Positions 51,061 to 62,326 of a stretch of 64,000 bases of DNA are shown piece by piece. How positions within the stretch are numbered: the first letter of the stretch is position 1; each line of letters starts with the position of its first letter. Both the position numbers and the translations under genes were made by a program. The stretch spans positions 372,001 to 436,000 of the forward strand of contig CP136499.1 of NCBI GenBank assembly GCA_032768795.1, given 5' to 3'. The DNA is from Tremella fuciformis. Taxonomy: Eukaryota > Basidiomycota > Tremellomycetes > Tremellales > Tremellaceae. The notes below the pieces were generated by a model. The model saw nothing but the letters and a program-made list of their open reading frames with translations. It did no database searches and was not told where the DNA came from.

Positions 51061-51554
51061 CTTTCGAAAGTGTCATTAGCGATAGCAGTCTTCTCAGTGT
51101 GTTCGGAAGACATGGCGCTATCCTTACAGAAGGCAAAGACACCTGATGCATACTCGTAGCTGGACATTGTACTTTGGTTTGAATAAGAGTAGGCATTACG
51201 GCGTTGTATACTTTGGCGGCGATCGGACTGAGGACACATTGACTCTTGACTCTTAAGGCCGATTGGATCGACCGACGACGGTAACTCTCCTTTTTGTGTG
51301 TGTGTATTGTCCACATCGTGACGTCACTGATGAGAAAGAGGAGGGAAAGGCGCAAGGGATGGCGTGTTTTACAGAGGTCGACAGCCGGTTCTCACTTGAA
51401 TCACCGTCGCTAGCTGCCCACGTCGTTCAGTTTTCCATTGCACTGTCGCGGTGGATGGAGCACAGGATCAAGGCAGGACGGGGACCGATGCCGGGGAACC
51501 GTGCATCGGGGGATTTCAGTGTGAGTAAAGGTCCGGTCCGGTTTGCTTGGTAGA
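51061..51554. other. Unassigned stretch
   Basis: Open frames occur on both strands (51002-51355 minus, 51263-51553 plus) without clear signals. It includes an A8/T8 run at about 51042-51049 and a (GT)n run at about 51295-51306. Confidence 0.25.
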
Positions 51555-52116
51555 TCACGTGATGAGAGAGAGAGGGATCTTAGGGCAACTGGACGCACGA
51601 GGATGATGTATCATCCTGTCATTCATCGCCGTCCTGTAAAGGGAGCAGAGAAGCGCTCCATCCGGCCCACCCGCAGCTTCTGAGGGACTTCTGTAGAGCT
51701 TGTAGCCGCTCCGCTCGGACCCGCCCAACGAGCGGCCCCCATGCAAGCTCTTTCCGCCACATCCTGCAGAGAGACGGAGATAGGAAGGTGGCCGGCATTG
51801 CTTCGGCAACTGGCTGGGACCCAACGTATACGGCCGTTGACAAGTAAGTTGTCGACTTGAATGCCTTGCCTTTGACTGGCTGGCTGATTTGAAGATCAGA
51901 GCACATTCGTGCACGCATGCCTTCATGCATGTATCGAATGGACTCGGACATCCTTGGTCGTGCATTGGGTGTTGTAGGCACGGGATACTTCGGTGTCCGC
52001 AAACGACGCGGAAGACTTAGTGTCCTACCACCGCTACCTCTAGCATTGCAAACAGACGGGCAAAGAAGATAGACAGACAGCCAGCACCATGGGGTCTTGC
52101 GGTACGGTATTGCCAA
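51555..52116 (-). CDS. Hypothetical protein, low confidence
   Basis: The minus-strand frame contains E-A-M-P-A-T-F-L-S-P-S-L-C-R-M-W-R-K-E-L-A-W-G-P and R-A-E-R-L-Q-A-L-Q-K-S-L-R-S-C-G-W, which looks like genuine protein. An upstream exon may have S-E-S-I-R-Y-M-H-E-G-M-R. Starts and splice sites are unresolved, and no family is recognised. Confidence 0.3.
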
Positions 52117-53948
52117 TATAGCTGCCGGGGGAGAAATGACTCACGGGCAGAGAAACGCAATACCTCTCACGCGGTTTTGTTCCTCCGTCTCGCCCTTGCG
52201 CTTTCTTGATGCTCTATGCAGCCCCGGTGGCTAGACCAGCAACTGGTACGTCTGCCCGGTCGACACTCGTCCACTCTGCCTGCAACACAAGGGTAGAACA
52301 CGACGTGCACGGCCACGCGGTTCATGTGGGCATGATCTTATCGCCGAGGGTGACGGTTCAGAAATTCTATAATTCACACTGATCTCCAGAGATCGACAGG
52401 CGCGTGCGATCAATCTCCCTGCTCCATCAAAGGCGGTCCCTTTGACGACATTACTAACACTCAATTTGCCCGCTTGCGTCGGTGCCCAAGTGCCGGGAGC
52501 CTACGGTCGACATCAGCGCACTCAGATGAGTATCGTGTCTTGCGCCGACTGCCTAGATATACCCAAATTGTCGGCCTCAACGTGTACTCGACTATCAGGG
52601 AGAGGGGGGAGGGCATTTGGCTTGCGTATTGTCCCAAATGACCTCGACCTTGTGTTCACCCCTGACCCCTGAGCCTGGAAGGATTAAAGGTGATAGCTGT
52701 GCGAAGCTGTTTGACGCAGACGGTGTCAGAATGTTCCTGAGACTCTATGGCTAGCTGGATGTATGCTACTACAGCGTCCGACATTGAGCAGGCTGGAACC
52801 AAGGCATCACCGGTAGCAATTTCACCGATGGAAATGTCGCGATGCCCGCTTTCGGCCACTGGATCCCCAACATGTGAAGGGGAAGTCGAGAATCGAGGAG
52901 CTCGTCCCCTCGGATTGAGGTCGCTTGCAGGAACCGTGTACGATATGGAAACACTCCTCGGGTGACCAGGGCCTAGCGGTGGTTCCAGTGTGGCTTATTA
53001 TTTGAGTTGTTGACATAACGAGGGTTTTGCAGTCGTAGTAGTCGGGTCATACGCTCGAGTCAATGGGACACTGACCCGACCACTCTGTGAAGAAGGATGT
53101 TGGTAAGTCACCGGTACACAGGGGCAAGTCCTCGGCACAGCCGTCATCAGATCTGCAGAGGTCTGAGTAGGCTCTACCTTGTCTGGTTGTGCGATCCCCC
53201 GATTGCCATGACTCATATATGTATATACAGATGCATGGGATTCAATAGCTCGCTTAGCTTTGAGAAGCTGCGGGCCTAGACAGCCTTCTACAAGTGTCAT
53301 TGACGACTGCTGCTGCTCTATGGACGTCGTGCATCCCCTTCCGGCTGGAAGGCAACTCTTTCTCGTCTCTCGCCGTCCATATCGCCTTGATTTTGGGGCT
53401 CGACTGCATTTCGGCCTGCCTGGGCGGGCGAACAGTCTATAAACGTGTGGAGTCCATGTCTCTGAAGAAGTCTCCAGTTTCTCGCGTTTGCTCCGTCTTC
53501 CTCTCCTATTCTCCCTCTATCCTCCTCACTTTTTGGCGATCGTGGGCGGAAGGGTGGTTAATCGACGATGGCTGCGGCGGCTGCGGTACTGGCGGTTACG
53601 TGCAGTGACGAGTCAGAGACGGTCTCAACCTCGCTCGGAGCCCTTGAGTGAAATCCTGCATCACGTGACCGCTCAAGCATCGATCCGAGTGCGTTCAACT
53701 CGAAATCTTTGGGCCACTAGACTCCCGAAATCTACGACCATCGCGAGGGCAGATGGTATAGATGTTAGAGCGCCGTATGCACAATCGAGTCTGCTCTGAC
53801 AGATATGGGAGACTATGCAAGGACAGCCGACCGTCTTGTTTTAAATCGAGCGGATCGCAAGACCATCAATGCCCCAGATGCCATTGCGGACGCTCACATA
53901 GCGACGGCTATGGAGACGTACTGCGCCTAGTAGTTAACAAAACTCGAT
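52117..53948. other. Gene-poor stretch
   Basis: About 1.8 kb where I find no convincing gene. Open frames of 60-104 codons occur on both strands, with no consistent strand or splice pattern. A decayed gene may lie at 53294-53608 (plus), which has a hydrophobic segment. Confidence 0.35.
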
Positions 53949-54160
53949 CCTGCTAAAGCAGGTCGTCGCCACCGTATTTCGATAGTACCTGTCATGCAAA
54001 TGGCTTCGGGCAGCGCAGGGTGACAAGTGGACACTCTCGAAATACGGTACAGTGAGGGGGATGCGCGTGTGCCTATCAGCCGATCAGCCGATATGAACAC
54101 CGATATGAACCTATATACCGGCTAAAGAAATCGCCCCTTGTACAATACATCTCACTGTAC
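53949..54160. repeat. Cluster of nested inverted repeats
   Basis: A hairpin CCTGCTAAAGCAGG lies at 53949-53962. Perfect 12-bp arms ACCGTATTTCGA (53971-53982) and TCGAAATACGGT (54037-54048) are 54 bp apart. Arms GTACAGTGAG (54047-54056) and CTCACTGTAC (54151-54160) overlap that structure. No coding frame crosses the cluster. It could be a MITE remnant or a structured RNA. Confidence 0.55.
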
Positions 54161-54722
54161 TGTAATCACGATCCGGATTGCTTTGGTCTTACAGTGAGTC
54201 TTCTAATTCCACGACGGTCGCGGGAGGAGCGGGAGGAAGGGGGAAGGGGGGGGGGGGGGGGGGGGGGGGGAGGGGTTTATCACTCGAGCACTGACTGTCC
54301 ACATAAATCGCCCCGTGTACCTACATTTCTGGCTGTATGTCTGGGAGCTTTCATCGAGGGCCTGAGGGACTGGCGAGACGATGACGATGCTCCCTTGTTG
54401 TTTTCTCGAGGTAAGCGTAAGCGGACTGGATCACGGCTCCATCGGGGAGGTCTGGTAGTAGTCTGCTAGCTCCACACCTAAAACTCGCCCTATGTACGCC
54501 ATGTCTGCCCCTGACAGAAACAGCTCCAGGGAAACCTGAAAAGCCACCAACATCGAGCCTCGACGATCTCAGAGGCGATTCCCACAAGTTGTCTTCTGAT
54601 GCCGTAAGGCGTGACCCAGGTCGACCAGTTCACTGCCTCAGTTCGACAAAAAGTCCAGGGGAATGACTGTGTTCTGTACGTCTTCTCCGCGTCCAGATCG
54701 TTCAAAAAGTCGCCCCATGTAC
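54127..54722 (+). repeat. Four spaced copies of AAATCGCCCCNTGTAC
   Basis: AAATCGCCCCTTGTAC (about 54128), AAATCGCCCCGTGTAC (about 54306), AACTCGCCCTATGTAC (about 54481) and AAGTCGCCCCATGTAC (about 54706) are direct repeats about 175-225 bp apart. The sequence between them does not obviously align. They may be ends of small repeated elements or binding sites. Confidence 0.6.
54246..54270. repeat. 25-base poly-G tract
   Basis: An uninterrupted run of 25 G on the plus strand, flanked by further G-rich sequence. It is capable of G-quadruplex formation, and its length is likely to be inaccurate in any assembly. Confidence 0.85.
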
Positions 54723-55289
54723 TGTCTTTTAGATACATTCATCTTTTGGGCTAAGAGCGAACTAGCCCAGGGGAGCGCGAACATTATCACTTGCGAAGGG
54801 CGGGGTGCGCACCCGCCTCATCACATTTGTGTTGGCCCCGGAATAGAATAGCACCCTCACTCATCGATCTCGGTTGCCGCTTTTTCCATTGTGACGACAT
54901 GTCATCTTAGCGGACGGGGGCGTGACAGAGGCGCGCAAGGGGGCGGAGACGGGAACCATCATGAGAACGGAAGACGACACCCCATCGCACCCGTTTGCAA
55001 GTCTCATGGCAACAAACCATCCATTGTCATAAACAAGGTCATTGCGGCGGTAGCCTGAGTAGCCAACTACCTGCGAGAACTCTACATACACATGTCTGCA
55101 AAGGAGCTGGTACTCTCTTGAGAAATGTATGTTTTGTCTGTCATGTGGTTACTGGGCCTGGCACATCCATCGACTGACAAGGCTACATACCGACTCATGT
55201 TCGCCGAACTCGACGTCCATAGCGGTCACAACAAGGCGGTCGAAGCTACCATGGTGAGACTGAACAATCGAAGACATTATCTCGCATGC
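54723..55289. other. Gap, no gene seen
   Basis: Short frames only. Nothing recognised. Confidence 0.3.
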
Positions 55290-57380
55290 TCGGAATATTG
55301 ACCCGCTACCATCGGGGCATCCGCACGCTCCAAGTGATACTGTTTCCGCGCAGAGCGAGTCACACAACAGCACAACCAGACCAGAGAGGTGTGATATCGC
55401 CCAACCGGGACCCATACCGCATAAAGTCTTGCGCAGCAGCATCGCCGAGATCCTGGTGCTCCCTTTTGCATCGCACTTGAAGAGGCGATTTTGGCCCTGT
55501 GAGGCATTGACGGAGCACATATTTCAACGCTGTCCCTCGAAGATCGCCAGGCAATTTGCGATCGGGACATCATGTGCGACATCATCGAACACCTGTGAAG
55601 CTCGTTAGACATGTAGACCATAGCTCGACACCGAGAACGTTCTGTGACGCCCGGTACCCCCGCTTGACCCCTGGCAGAAACGGTTCGAATCGATGAGTTC
55701 GTTAGCAATCCTATCCTTGCCTATCTCGGTGGTATTGGTGTGCGCAGGTGCATCCGGTATGCTCGATGCCCTCGAATGCCACCTACATGCGTCCACTGTT
55801 TGAAACACCGTGTGTATCAAAGAAACTCCCGCTAGTGCTACGTCGGGAATTGATCACCGGCGTATCTGCCTTTCGAGCAAGGTAGAAATGCTCTTCATCA
55901 CATTTGCAGGGCGACATCGTTTTCATCCCGTCTGCCGTGGGATCAATGCGGTAGCCAGTGATATGTGGTACCGCTGTCGATTCGATCTCCGTCTCAACGA
56001 TACTCTGGACGGTCTCGACGACGGGATTCGCGGCTTTTAGGGAGACCGCCGCCTCACAAGCTGTCTTACTTGCCTCAGCAGTCCAACAGTCTCGGCGACC
56101 TTGACAATCTTTTCGACGGCGCCGACAGCCTCGCGCCGAATCCATGGGTTTCCGAGCATTAGAGCCTCTTCGGTGGTGCTGACGGTAGATGAACAATGCG
56201 CTCCACCGCCCCCGCCGCCGGCAGGAAGCACTGCTTGAACATTGGTACCAGACGCCTATGCCGTCGTCTGGGCTCGTGTCGTCATTCATCGATGCCGCTC
56301 TTCTCGTCACGACGTCTCTGTCGGTCCCTGCGATCCCTATGAGCCTTGCGCGGATGTGCAGCCTCAACTCACGCTCCCAATCACCGAGAGCTCCGCATTG
56401 CCAACACTCGTCATCCTTCCGAGCCTAAGCGCGATGCTTGGCCAGCCTGACAGTGTCGTCGCCCGACTCTGTCAGGTCGGCTGGTCGAATGATTCGATGT
56501 GGCAGCGGTCCTCCTGGCAGAATGTCAGTTCTGCATAGACCAATTTCTGCGAGTCAGTTGGTTAGGACACACACCAAGCCTGGTGACTCCTGACAATGCG
56601 GCCTGTCTCAGCCCGAATGATGATGAAGGCAGGGTCAAGGACCGTCGCCGTTATTGTCTGAGCTCGCTCGCTGACGATGAAAGCTCGCTTGTCCTCAGAG
56701 ACCGCCGTCGAGAATGTCTCGACTCGGGCAGCGCGCTCGAATCTTGGCCTAGGCGTCAGCCCGCGGGTCTAGCATCCACAGGCGTGCTTGCACGATCCGC
56801 TGATTGTCATTCGGGTAGCTCATTGCGTCATCGCCACATGTTCGACTCCGAGAGCAAGTCTCTGAAGTCGCGCCGAACGGTGAACTCGACCTCTCCAGCA
56901 GCGCCTCATCCATGCTCTTCCTTGCTGGCTATTGCCTTCCAATCCTTCTCCCCGTCGCGGGTGAGTGCCCGCCCGCCGAGCCCCAGCTTGCAGACCGTGA
57001 CAGCTTTGCGCATCGAGCATGGTGGTCGGCAGCCCCGCCCAAGCCTAATGATAGCCGCTTCATCTGCCTGCCACCAGTGGCGTCCGGACAAACGCCTTGA
57101 CTCGGGTTTTACATACCAGCAGTCCCCGAAATACAGTACGACCTCGACAGCTGCTCGCCACACCTCGTATGACGCTGGCCGCCGCGATGGGACGAAGGTT
57201 GACGGTCCCTCGCCGTCTGGATGCACGCGCGGAAATGTTACGAATTCGTCCAATGCATCGCGGCGGAAGGGACCGCCCGAGCCATGTTCTCCCAACGCCC
57301 TCGATAGCTCGGAATGAGAGTTGGCACACTGCTTGTGTTGTTACAAGGGGAGACGAGAGCAGTTGGGTTCCAAGGACGTT
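55290..57380 (-). mobile_element. Decayed copy of the gag-protease LTR element
   Basis: The left part (55430-55528) matches the element's 3' LTR: GCGCAGCAGCATCGCCG, then GAAGAGGCGATTTTGGC, GTGAGGC and an end TTTCAACGCTGTCCCTCGAAG that corresponds to LTR terminus plus polypurine tract. Internal relics include S-K-T-A-C-E-A-A-V at about 56060 and G-I-A-G-T-D-R-D near 56330, matching the zinc-knuckle/linker region. The gag N-terminus (P-A-S-Y-E-V-W-R-A-A-V-E, about 57190-57150) is also present. The right end has TAGCTCGGAATGAG and TGTTACAAGG near 57308-57346, matching the leader and LTR start. There are many frameshifts and stops, so it is far older than the copy at 47.6 kb. Confidence 0.75.
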
Positions 57381-57772
57381 GAGCGCTGTCTGGTGATAGA
57401 GGAGGCCGTGGACGTGCGGTCGCGGCGGCAGTGGTCGGGCGGACGACGGATGGGTTCGTCTGGATCTCTTATTTGTTCATCCCGTCGGAGGCTAAGAGAG
57501 CAGATCACTAGGCGCTTAATCCTCACGAGCTGCCTGTGAAGGAGGAACTCGGGTTATATACGTCAAGAGAGTGTCTATGCAAACAATGTCCAGGGCTATA
57601 CTACCAGACCACCAGAGCCGGATGGAGACCCATCAGGGAAAACTTGGCTCCTGCGATTATCGGTGGGTACATATGTGTCGCTCTCCGCCTTCCTGAGTGC
57701 ACAGCATCCACGTCGACCACCATGCGAAGAGCTAAGGTTGGCTCTCTTCGCTTTCTGAAAAGATCTCGCGAG
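57381..57772. other. Gap, no gene seen
   Basis: No supported gene between the relic element and the next minus-strand gene. Confidence 0.3.
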
Positions 57773-58606
57773 TCATGCTGCTATAGATCCCGATGGGGCG
57801 TTTGCCGTTGGAGTTCGAAGGACGTCAAGGGTCGGTTGTTCCGCTAGGCGTCCAGACAGCAGGACGAAGGGGTGGAAGGTGGCCCAAGGGGTGAGGATGG
57901 CTCCGTCTGGCAGATGGTCGGTGACGGTGCGGGCTCTCTGTGCGAGGGCGAGGTTGGCGCGGGCCGAGGCTTGGCTGGCGAGGTTGCCATGCCTCTGGCG
58001 GGTGGCGGATGGGGCCAGGGTGGTAGCTCGGCCTGTGCCAAGACCAAGGACCTTGATGTCGAGCTCCATGGGCGGAATCTCTGCGGGGACGCTGCCTGAA
58101 AACCTGACCTTGTTGTACCGTGGAGAGCCGGGGCTGCGCTGGAGGATGAGGGGTTCGTATTCGACGATGGACGCTGATGTGGTGGCGAGCGCTTGACCAA
58201 GGGTGTATTGGATCGACCCGTGACGGCCGACTCGAGGGCCCTTGGTGCCATTACAGGACTCTGCGTGGTGAACTGATGGGCCGGCACAATCGCAGTGCTT
58301 GCATCCGGGGGTCTGAGGTGGCACAAGGCAGCGATGTTGGAAGGCGACGGCGACTTCGAGGTCAGAGAGGCGGAATTCTGGAGGCGACGGTGGAACGGAG
58401 AGCCTCGATCTACCAATTGCCGAGGCATTCTCGACGCTGGCCAGTTGCTCAGCAGCTTCAAGCTGTGCGAGCAGTGCGTTGCGCTGAGGCACATACATGT
58501 CAGAGCACCCTTGCCTGTGGGAGGGGGTTCCGGCGGGTATTTCCGATTCGGGAAGACAGAGGACCAGACCGGGGAAGGGGGGAGTCCGAGTGCCCGCAGA
58601 TAGCAT
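57773..58606 (-). CDS. Unknown protein, possible distant member of the 29.6-kb family
   Basis: The minus-strand frame of about 277 codons has Q-R-N-A-L-L-A-Q-L-E-A-A-E-Q-L-A-S-V-E-N near the start (coiled-coil-like), R-L-S-D-L-E-V-A-V-A-F-Q-H-R-C, C-K-H-C-D-C (three Cys) and a strand-rich part, V-R-F-S-G-S-V...M-E-L-D-I-K-V-L-G-L-G. The M-E-L-D-I-K-V and later F-H-P-F-V-L-L-S-G-R recall V-E-L-D-I-R-V and I-V-L-Y-A-P-R-A-V-I-G-R in the gene at 29596-30656, but the similarity is weak. An alternative overlapping minus frame (57844-58653) exists, so intron structure is uncertain. Confidence 0.4.
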   Translation of the reverse strand: MLSAGTRTPPFPGLVLCLPESEIPAGTPSHRQGCSDMYVPQRNALLAQLEAAEQLASVENASAIGRSRLSVPPSPPEFRLSDLEVAVAFQHRCLVPPQTPGCKHCDCAGPSVHHAESCNGTKGPRVGRHGSIQYTLGQALATTSASIVEYEPLILQRSPGSPRYNKVRFSGSVPAEIPPMELDIKVLGLGTGRATTLAPSATRQRHGNLASQASARANLALAQRARTVTDHLPDGAILTPWATFHPFVLLSGRLAEQPTLDVLRTPTANAPSGSIAA

Positions 58607-59200
58607 ACCGTTGCCCTACAGTACAATCGCCCTGCTGAAAACGCATCAGGCAAGCACTACAGTGCTTCCTGGTGGACGAGTATGAATGTAAAAGGGTTTC
58701 CAAACTGGATTCACTCGTTTGCACTCGCATCTCCCCTCGACTACGACCCCTGAGCCACACTCGCCCTTAGGGCCAATTATCCTTTGCCTTCCCCCCAAGC
58801 ACTTCCCGCCCTCTACAGATTTGATAAGGGGAAGACAAGTAAACCTGTCTTGCTCTGCCTAGTCTGGTCCGTCACCGTGCATCGAAATCACACTTCAGGG
58901 AAGCCCTCAGCATGGGTTCGGCCGCTTTCGATCGGCCCCACCGCTGGTCAAGACGCCCTTTCCGATGAGAACTCGTGATTTCAAGGCACACTCACTACGC
59001 AGGGTTTCAGTTTCGTAAAGGAAAGTCTGCTCCGGCGTTTGTTCTTGGACAATCAAGGAAGGGATTCGCGAAGGCGAGCCCGCCATGCTCTTCCTAGTGA
59101 GCATCGCCATGGCCAGACGAGAGATGAGGGATTTTCAGGTTGAAGTGGTGCACCAGTCCCAAATAGATCGCGCAGCGACCGGCCCCGCAGCTGATTGCCA
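58607..59200. other. Gap, no gene seen
   Basis: No supported coding region. Minus frame 59053-59304 overlaps the 3' part of the next gene and may be its last exon. Confidence 0.3.
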
Positions 59201-59989
59201 TTACACATTGCATGTCCTGTCATGATTCTCGGCCTCGCCGGCGGAGTCGAGAAGTACAGGTCGGATTCTTGATCGCTGAAGAACGCGTGCCCGTCGTCTG
59301 TCACTGATGGATGGGATGACCTTCAGTACTACGTCCTGGGTGTGAACCACGACCATGGCGAAGAAGAAGCTGTGGGCGACAGTATGGCGACCGACAGAGC
59401 TCCGCCAAACGACCAACACTAGCCCATCCTGTTTCGGGTTTGCAGCTACTGGCAGCTCGGTATCGGTGACATGGGCTGGACCGTACGCTGCAATGAATGC
59501 TCGTGAGGGTGTGGGGGACGTCTGTGCCGTCGAGTCATTCGAGGCCGAGCAGAGTCGAAAGTCGTAACAAGTCTCGGATGCCTCGTTAATGATGCCGTTC
59601 TCGACAGTGAACTTCAGAAAACACGCAGGCTGAGAGTTGTAAGACCCCTGTTTCACGCCGTCGAGTTCTACCTTGACGCCGTACTTGTCACCGGATATGT
59701 CGGGAGCGTCTGCGATGATCCATATCACGCCTGGAACTTCTTTGAGCGGTCTCTCGACGCGAATGAACGGCCAAAGGCGCTGTACTCTGTGCCAGAAAGT
59801 CATGCCTACCTCGCTACCGTCGGCAGGAGGAGCTGTTGTCCGGGTCGGAGTCATGTCTGTGGTAGCGCTTGAACACGGTGGAATGTCGTTCGACGTATAC
59901 CGCCTCAGGGTGCTGAGGCCAATGGACGGTATCAAGTTGTATCGACTGACTCGAACGCTGAGTAATCGCCATGGAGATGCATCTGCCAT
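59201..59989 (-). CDS. Unknown beta-rich protein (W-x-x-L-WPF family)
   Basis: Possible start ATG 59989 (MADASPWRLLSVRVSRYN) or the later ATG 59854 (MTPTRTTAPPADGSEVGMTF). The core is F-W-H-R-V-Q-R-L-W-P-F-I-R-V, W-I-I-A-D-A, Y-G-V-K-V-E-L-D-G-V-K-Q-G-S-Y, F-L-K-F-T-V-E-N and F-I-A-A-Y-G-P-A. Then L-V-L-V-V-W and S-F-F-F-A-M-V-V-V-H-T-Q-D-V-V-L-K-V-I-P follow. The same order occurs at 62327-62806 (L-Q-R-R-W-P-F, A-G-R-Y, F-A-S-Y-G-P-S) and in weaker form at 29596-30656 and 61021-61317. A small beta-strand domain is predicted. The C-terminal basic tail may be intron read-through. Function unknown. Confidence 0.5.
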   Translation of the reverse strand: MADASPWRLLSVRVSRYNLIPSIGLSTLRRYTSNDIPPCSSATTDMTPTRTTAPPADGSEVGMTFWHRVQRLWPFIRVERPLKEVPGVIWIIADAPDISGDKYGVKVELDGVKQGSYNSQPACFLKFTVENGIINEASETCYDFRLCSASNDSTAQTSPTPSRAFIAAYGPAHVTDTELPVAANPKQDGLVLVVWRSSVGRHTVAHSFFFAMVVVHTQDVVLKVIPSISDRRRARVLQRSRIRPVLLDSAGEAENHDRTCNV

Positions 59990-61020
59990 AACACGGGGCA
60001 GGTGTCTGTGTGAGGGAGCATGAGGCCGCCACGTGCGCAAAGGGTGCTCTGTGCTTCTGGCGTCCCGAGCGCGGAGACGGAACGAGGTCTTCAGTTCACC
60101 GGTCTGCCGGTCACATTTGATCTCCTTCTCAGGCTCTGGGCAGCTCCCTTTCCTCGTCATACGATGCAAAGGTTTTCCGATCAACGATAAACGATAGCGA
60201 CTAAGGGTGATCCCAGGCATTGAGAAATATCCCGCATCGGAGTAATTCTATCCGCCGCGAGCTGATTCGGTATCCTCGCTGGCGGTAATCATGTCCGACA
60301 ATGCGCGTGAGGCTGTGCACACACCGGCGCCCCCTCCCCCGTCCAGCGCGGCCCCGGCGGAGGCATAGCTTGACTCCGGCTGGTGGCCGCCAAAGGAACA
60401 AAACAGCGATGATCGGAGACCCGCGAATCGTATCCGGCTTGTCCTGGGCGGCGCGTAAGCTGGCTGGGGTACTCGCTGATCACCGGTCGTGGCGATGGTC
60501 GAGCCCTAGTACGACGTCGAGGCCTTGATTCTCTGACATCGAGGATTCTCCCCGCTTGGTGTGTACAGATCATTTTCTCGACGAATCATGAAGCCCACTG
60601 ATTGAGAACCGAAAGCTCCAGCTTACGCAGTTCACTGTGTTCGCGGAACCGGAAGCCGAGCCTCCGTGCGACTGGTCTGCTAGAAGCTTAACAGTCCTTC
60701 AACCCCGCAACGTGAATGCAAGTCGTTTGCATATCGCGTCATTCTCGCGAAGCGAGAGCGGTAGGGAGTATGCAGCATCTAAACCGCGAGGATACCGCAA
60801 GGCCATTCTTCGCCCCTTCCTCAGCCTCTGTTGCCACTGTAGTCTCTCACACCCGTCGGCCTCCTCCATCCGCCTTGTCGCGATAGTCATAGACTCGCTC
60901 CACTACCACAGCTTCTAGGCTACAGTTGAGCCTCCTGATACAAGTGAGGTTCCTGAGCGTTCTTGACCTTTCCTGTCCCGGCCGCAGCATCATGCAGAAC
61001 TGACGAGGAGTTCTTCTGCA
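59990..61020. other. Gap, no gene seen
   Basis: About 1 kb without a supported gene. Several short frames on both strands have no motif. Upstream sequence of the gene at 61021 is pyrimidine-rich near 60930-61000. Confidence 0.3.
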
Positions 61021-61317
61021 ATGACAAGCACTCAGAACCCTGTACTGGACGCCGAGCCTCAGCTGCTCGTTGAAGCTCGGTTCAATCGCGTGCATCAGAG
61101 ATGGTCAGGCGAAGGACAAACCCATCGCGTAAAGCTTGTCAACGTCAAGACCGGCACGTATAACACTATTCCTGCCTCATTGATCGTTCTCCTGTTCGAA
61201 CTTGCCGAGTCACCTTTGGACAAAGCTGTGTTTGAGATAGGCTTCTCAGCTGTGCCGGTCAGCACCAACACTGTAGGCGAGTCTGGAGGGTCTCGGTGGT
61301 CGAAGCCTCGGAACTGA
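61021..61317 (+). CDS. Small unknown protein, W-x-x-L-WPF family-like
   Basis: Start ATG 61021 (MTSTQNPVLDAEPQLLVEAR). It contains H-R-V-K-L-V-N-V-K-T-G-T-Y-N-T-I-P-A-S-L-I-V-L-L-F-E, which aligns with V-K-V-E-L-D-G-V-K-Q-G-S-Y-N-S-Q-P-A-C-F-L-K-F-T-V-E of the gene at 59201-59989. Then V-F-E-I-G-F-S-A-V-P-V-S matches C-Y-D-F-R-L-C-S-A-S in position. It ends at 61317, shortly after the point where its relatives carry the A-Y-G-P block, so it is either truncated or continues in another exon. It is on the opposite strand to its relatives. Confidence 0.45.
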   Translation: MTSTQNPVLDAEPQLLVEARFNRVHQRWSGEGQTHRVKLVNVKTGTYNTIPASLIVLLFELAESPLDKAVFEIGFSAVPVSTNTVGESGGSRWSKPRN

Positions 61318-61409
61318 AGGGCATTAGGTAGCTCGACGAACAACCCCTCCCCCGCACAACAGACGACAAACATCACAGGAACTCATCGTTCGAGCTTCCT
61401 TGGCGAGAG

Positions 61410-62099
61410 CATGGCTCAACTGTCGACAGGGATCTCCAAGTCCGCTTCTAAACTTCATCAATCTATTCAGAACAGACGATACAAGCGCAATACCGGACGA
61501 GACGCACCCCAGCAACGAAGCCAAGCGCCTGCCAGTGTCGATATCATGGCATCGGGACCTCGACACGCCAAGGGCCCTCCTCACAACGTCAGCCGCGACC
61601 TCGAATACGCGACCAGCATCGCCCCTCACATCGAAGCTCAGAACGTCTAATTCGGCGGCATCGAGCAATCCACCAAAGCTGTAGAGCACTGGGAGGAGAC
61701 CCCGGGCGGTACAATCCGCATCGTTGATGCTGAGTCTCATCTGCGGGTCTCGGTCTTGAAGCCCGAGCTGAAGAGCGCTGGATGCCCCAAACTCTTTCAC
61801 ATCGCCGTCATCGTCCGACATTCTCCCCTCTCCTTCTCACTGTGACCCCCGCCGCCGACATGAAGAGCACGTTCACCTGGAACCAGCCCACGCCCACTCG
61901 GCTCGACTACTTCGTCCAGTCGGGCGATCCAGCAACCTGCTCAGGCTCTGGCGACAAAGACTGTACAGCGCTAGGCCGCTCAGATTGCTTCGAATTCAAC
62001 AGCTCGCATATGACAAGGGCGATTTGGAAAAGGCTACTTGCCGTCGCTGATCTGAAGAACTGGGACTGGAGAGAGAACGATGATGTCAGTACCGTCTGA
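61410..62099 (+). CDS. Hypothetical gene, strand uncertain
   Basis: The plus strand has M-A-Q-L-S-T-G-I-S-K-S-A-S-K-L, then after a stop, T-I-R-I-V-D-A-E-S-H-L-R-V-S-V-L-K-P-E-L (about 61700-61770), and later M-K-S-T-F-T-W-N-Q-P-T-P-T-R-L-D-Y with a C-terminus W-K-R-L-L-A-V-A-D-L-K-N-W-D-W at 62099. The minus strand has a 166-codon open frame over 61324-61821, also protein-like. I cannot decide which is real. Confidence 0.25.
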
Positions 62100-62326
62100 G
62101 CTGGCTGTAACAGTGCTGAAAGCGACTAGGAATGGGTTCGCTGGCGGGGGAGCGAAGGCCGTTGAGCTCGGCGCATCCTACTTTGCGTCACGCACCTTCT
62201 CTCGTTGGCTACCGACCGCCTCTTGTACCCAATAACTACAGTCATGCTATGCCAGCCGTATCTCGGATTGCACAAGGTCATTGCCCTTGACCGAGACAAT
62301 GCACTCCATCAAGAGCCGTCATCTAC

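Noticed and set aside
56499..57317. Plus-strand open frame of 272 codons
   Set aside because: It is antisense to the decayed gag sequence. The minus strand shows the recognisable gag motifs.
57773..58606. Zinc finger from C-K-H-C-D-C
   Set aside because: The Cys spacing does not match a known finger and no second pair of ligands is at a suitable distance.
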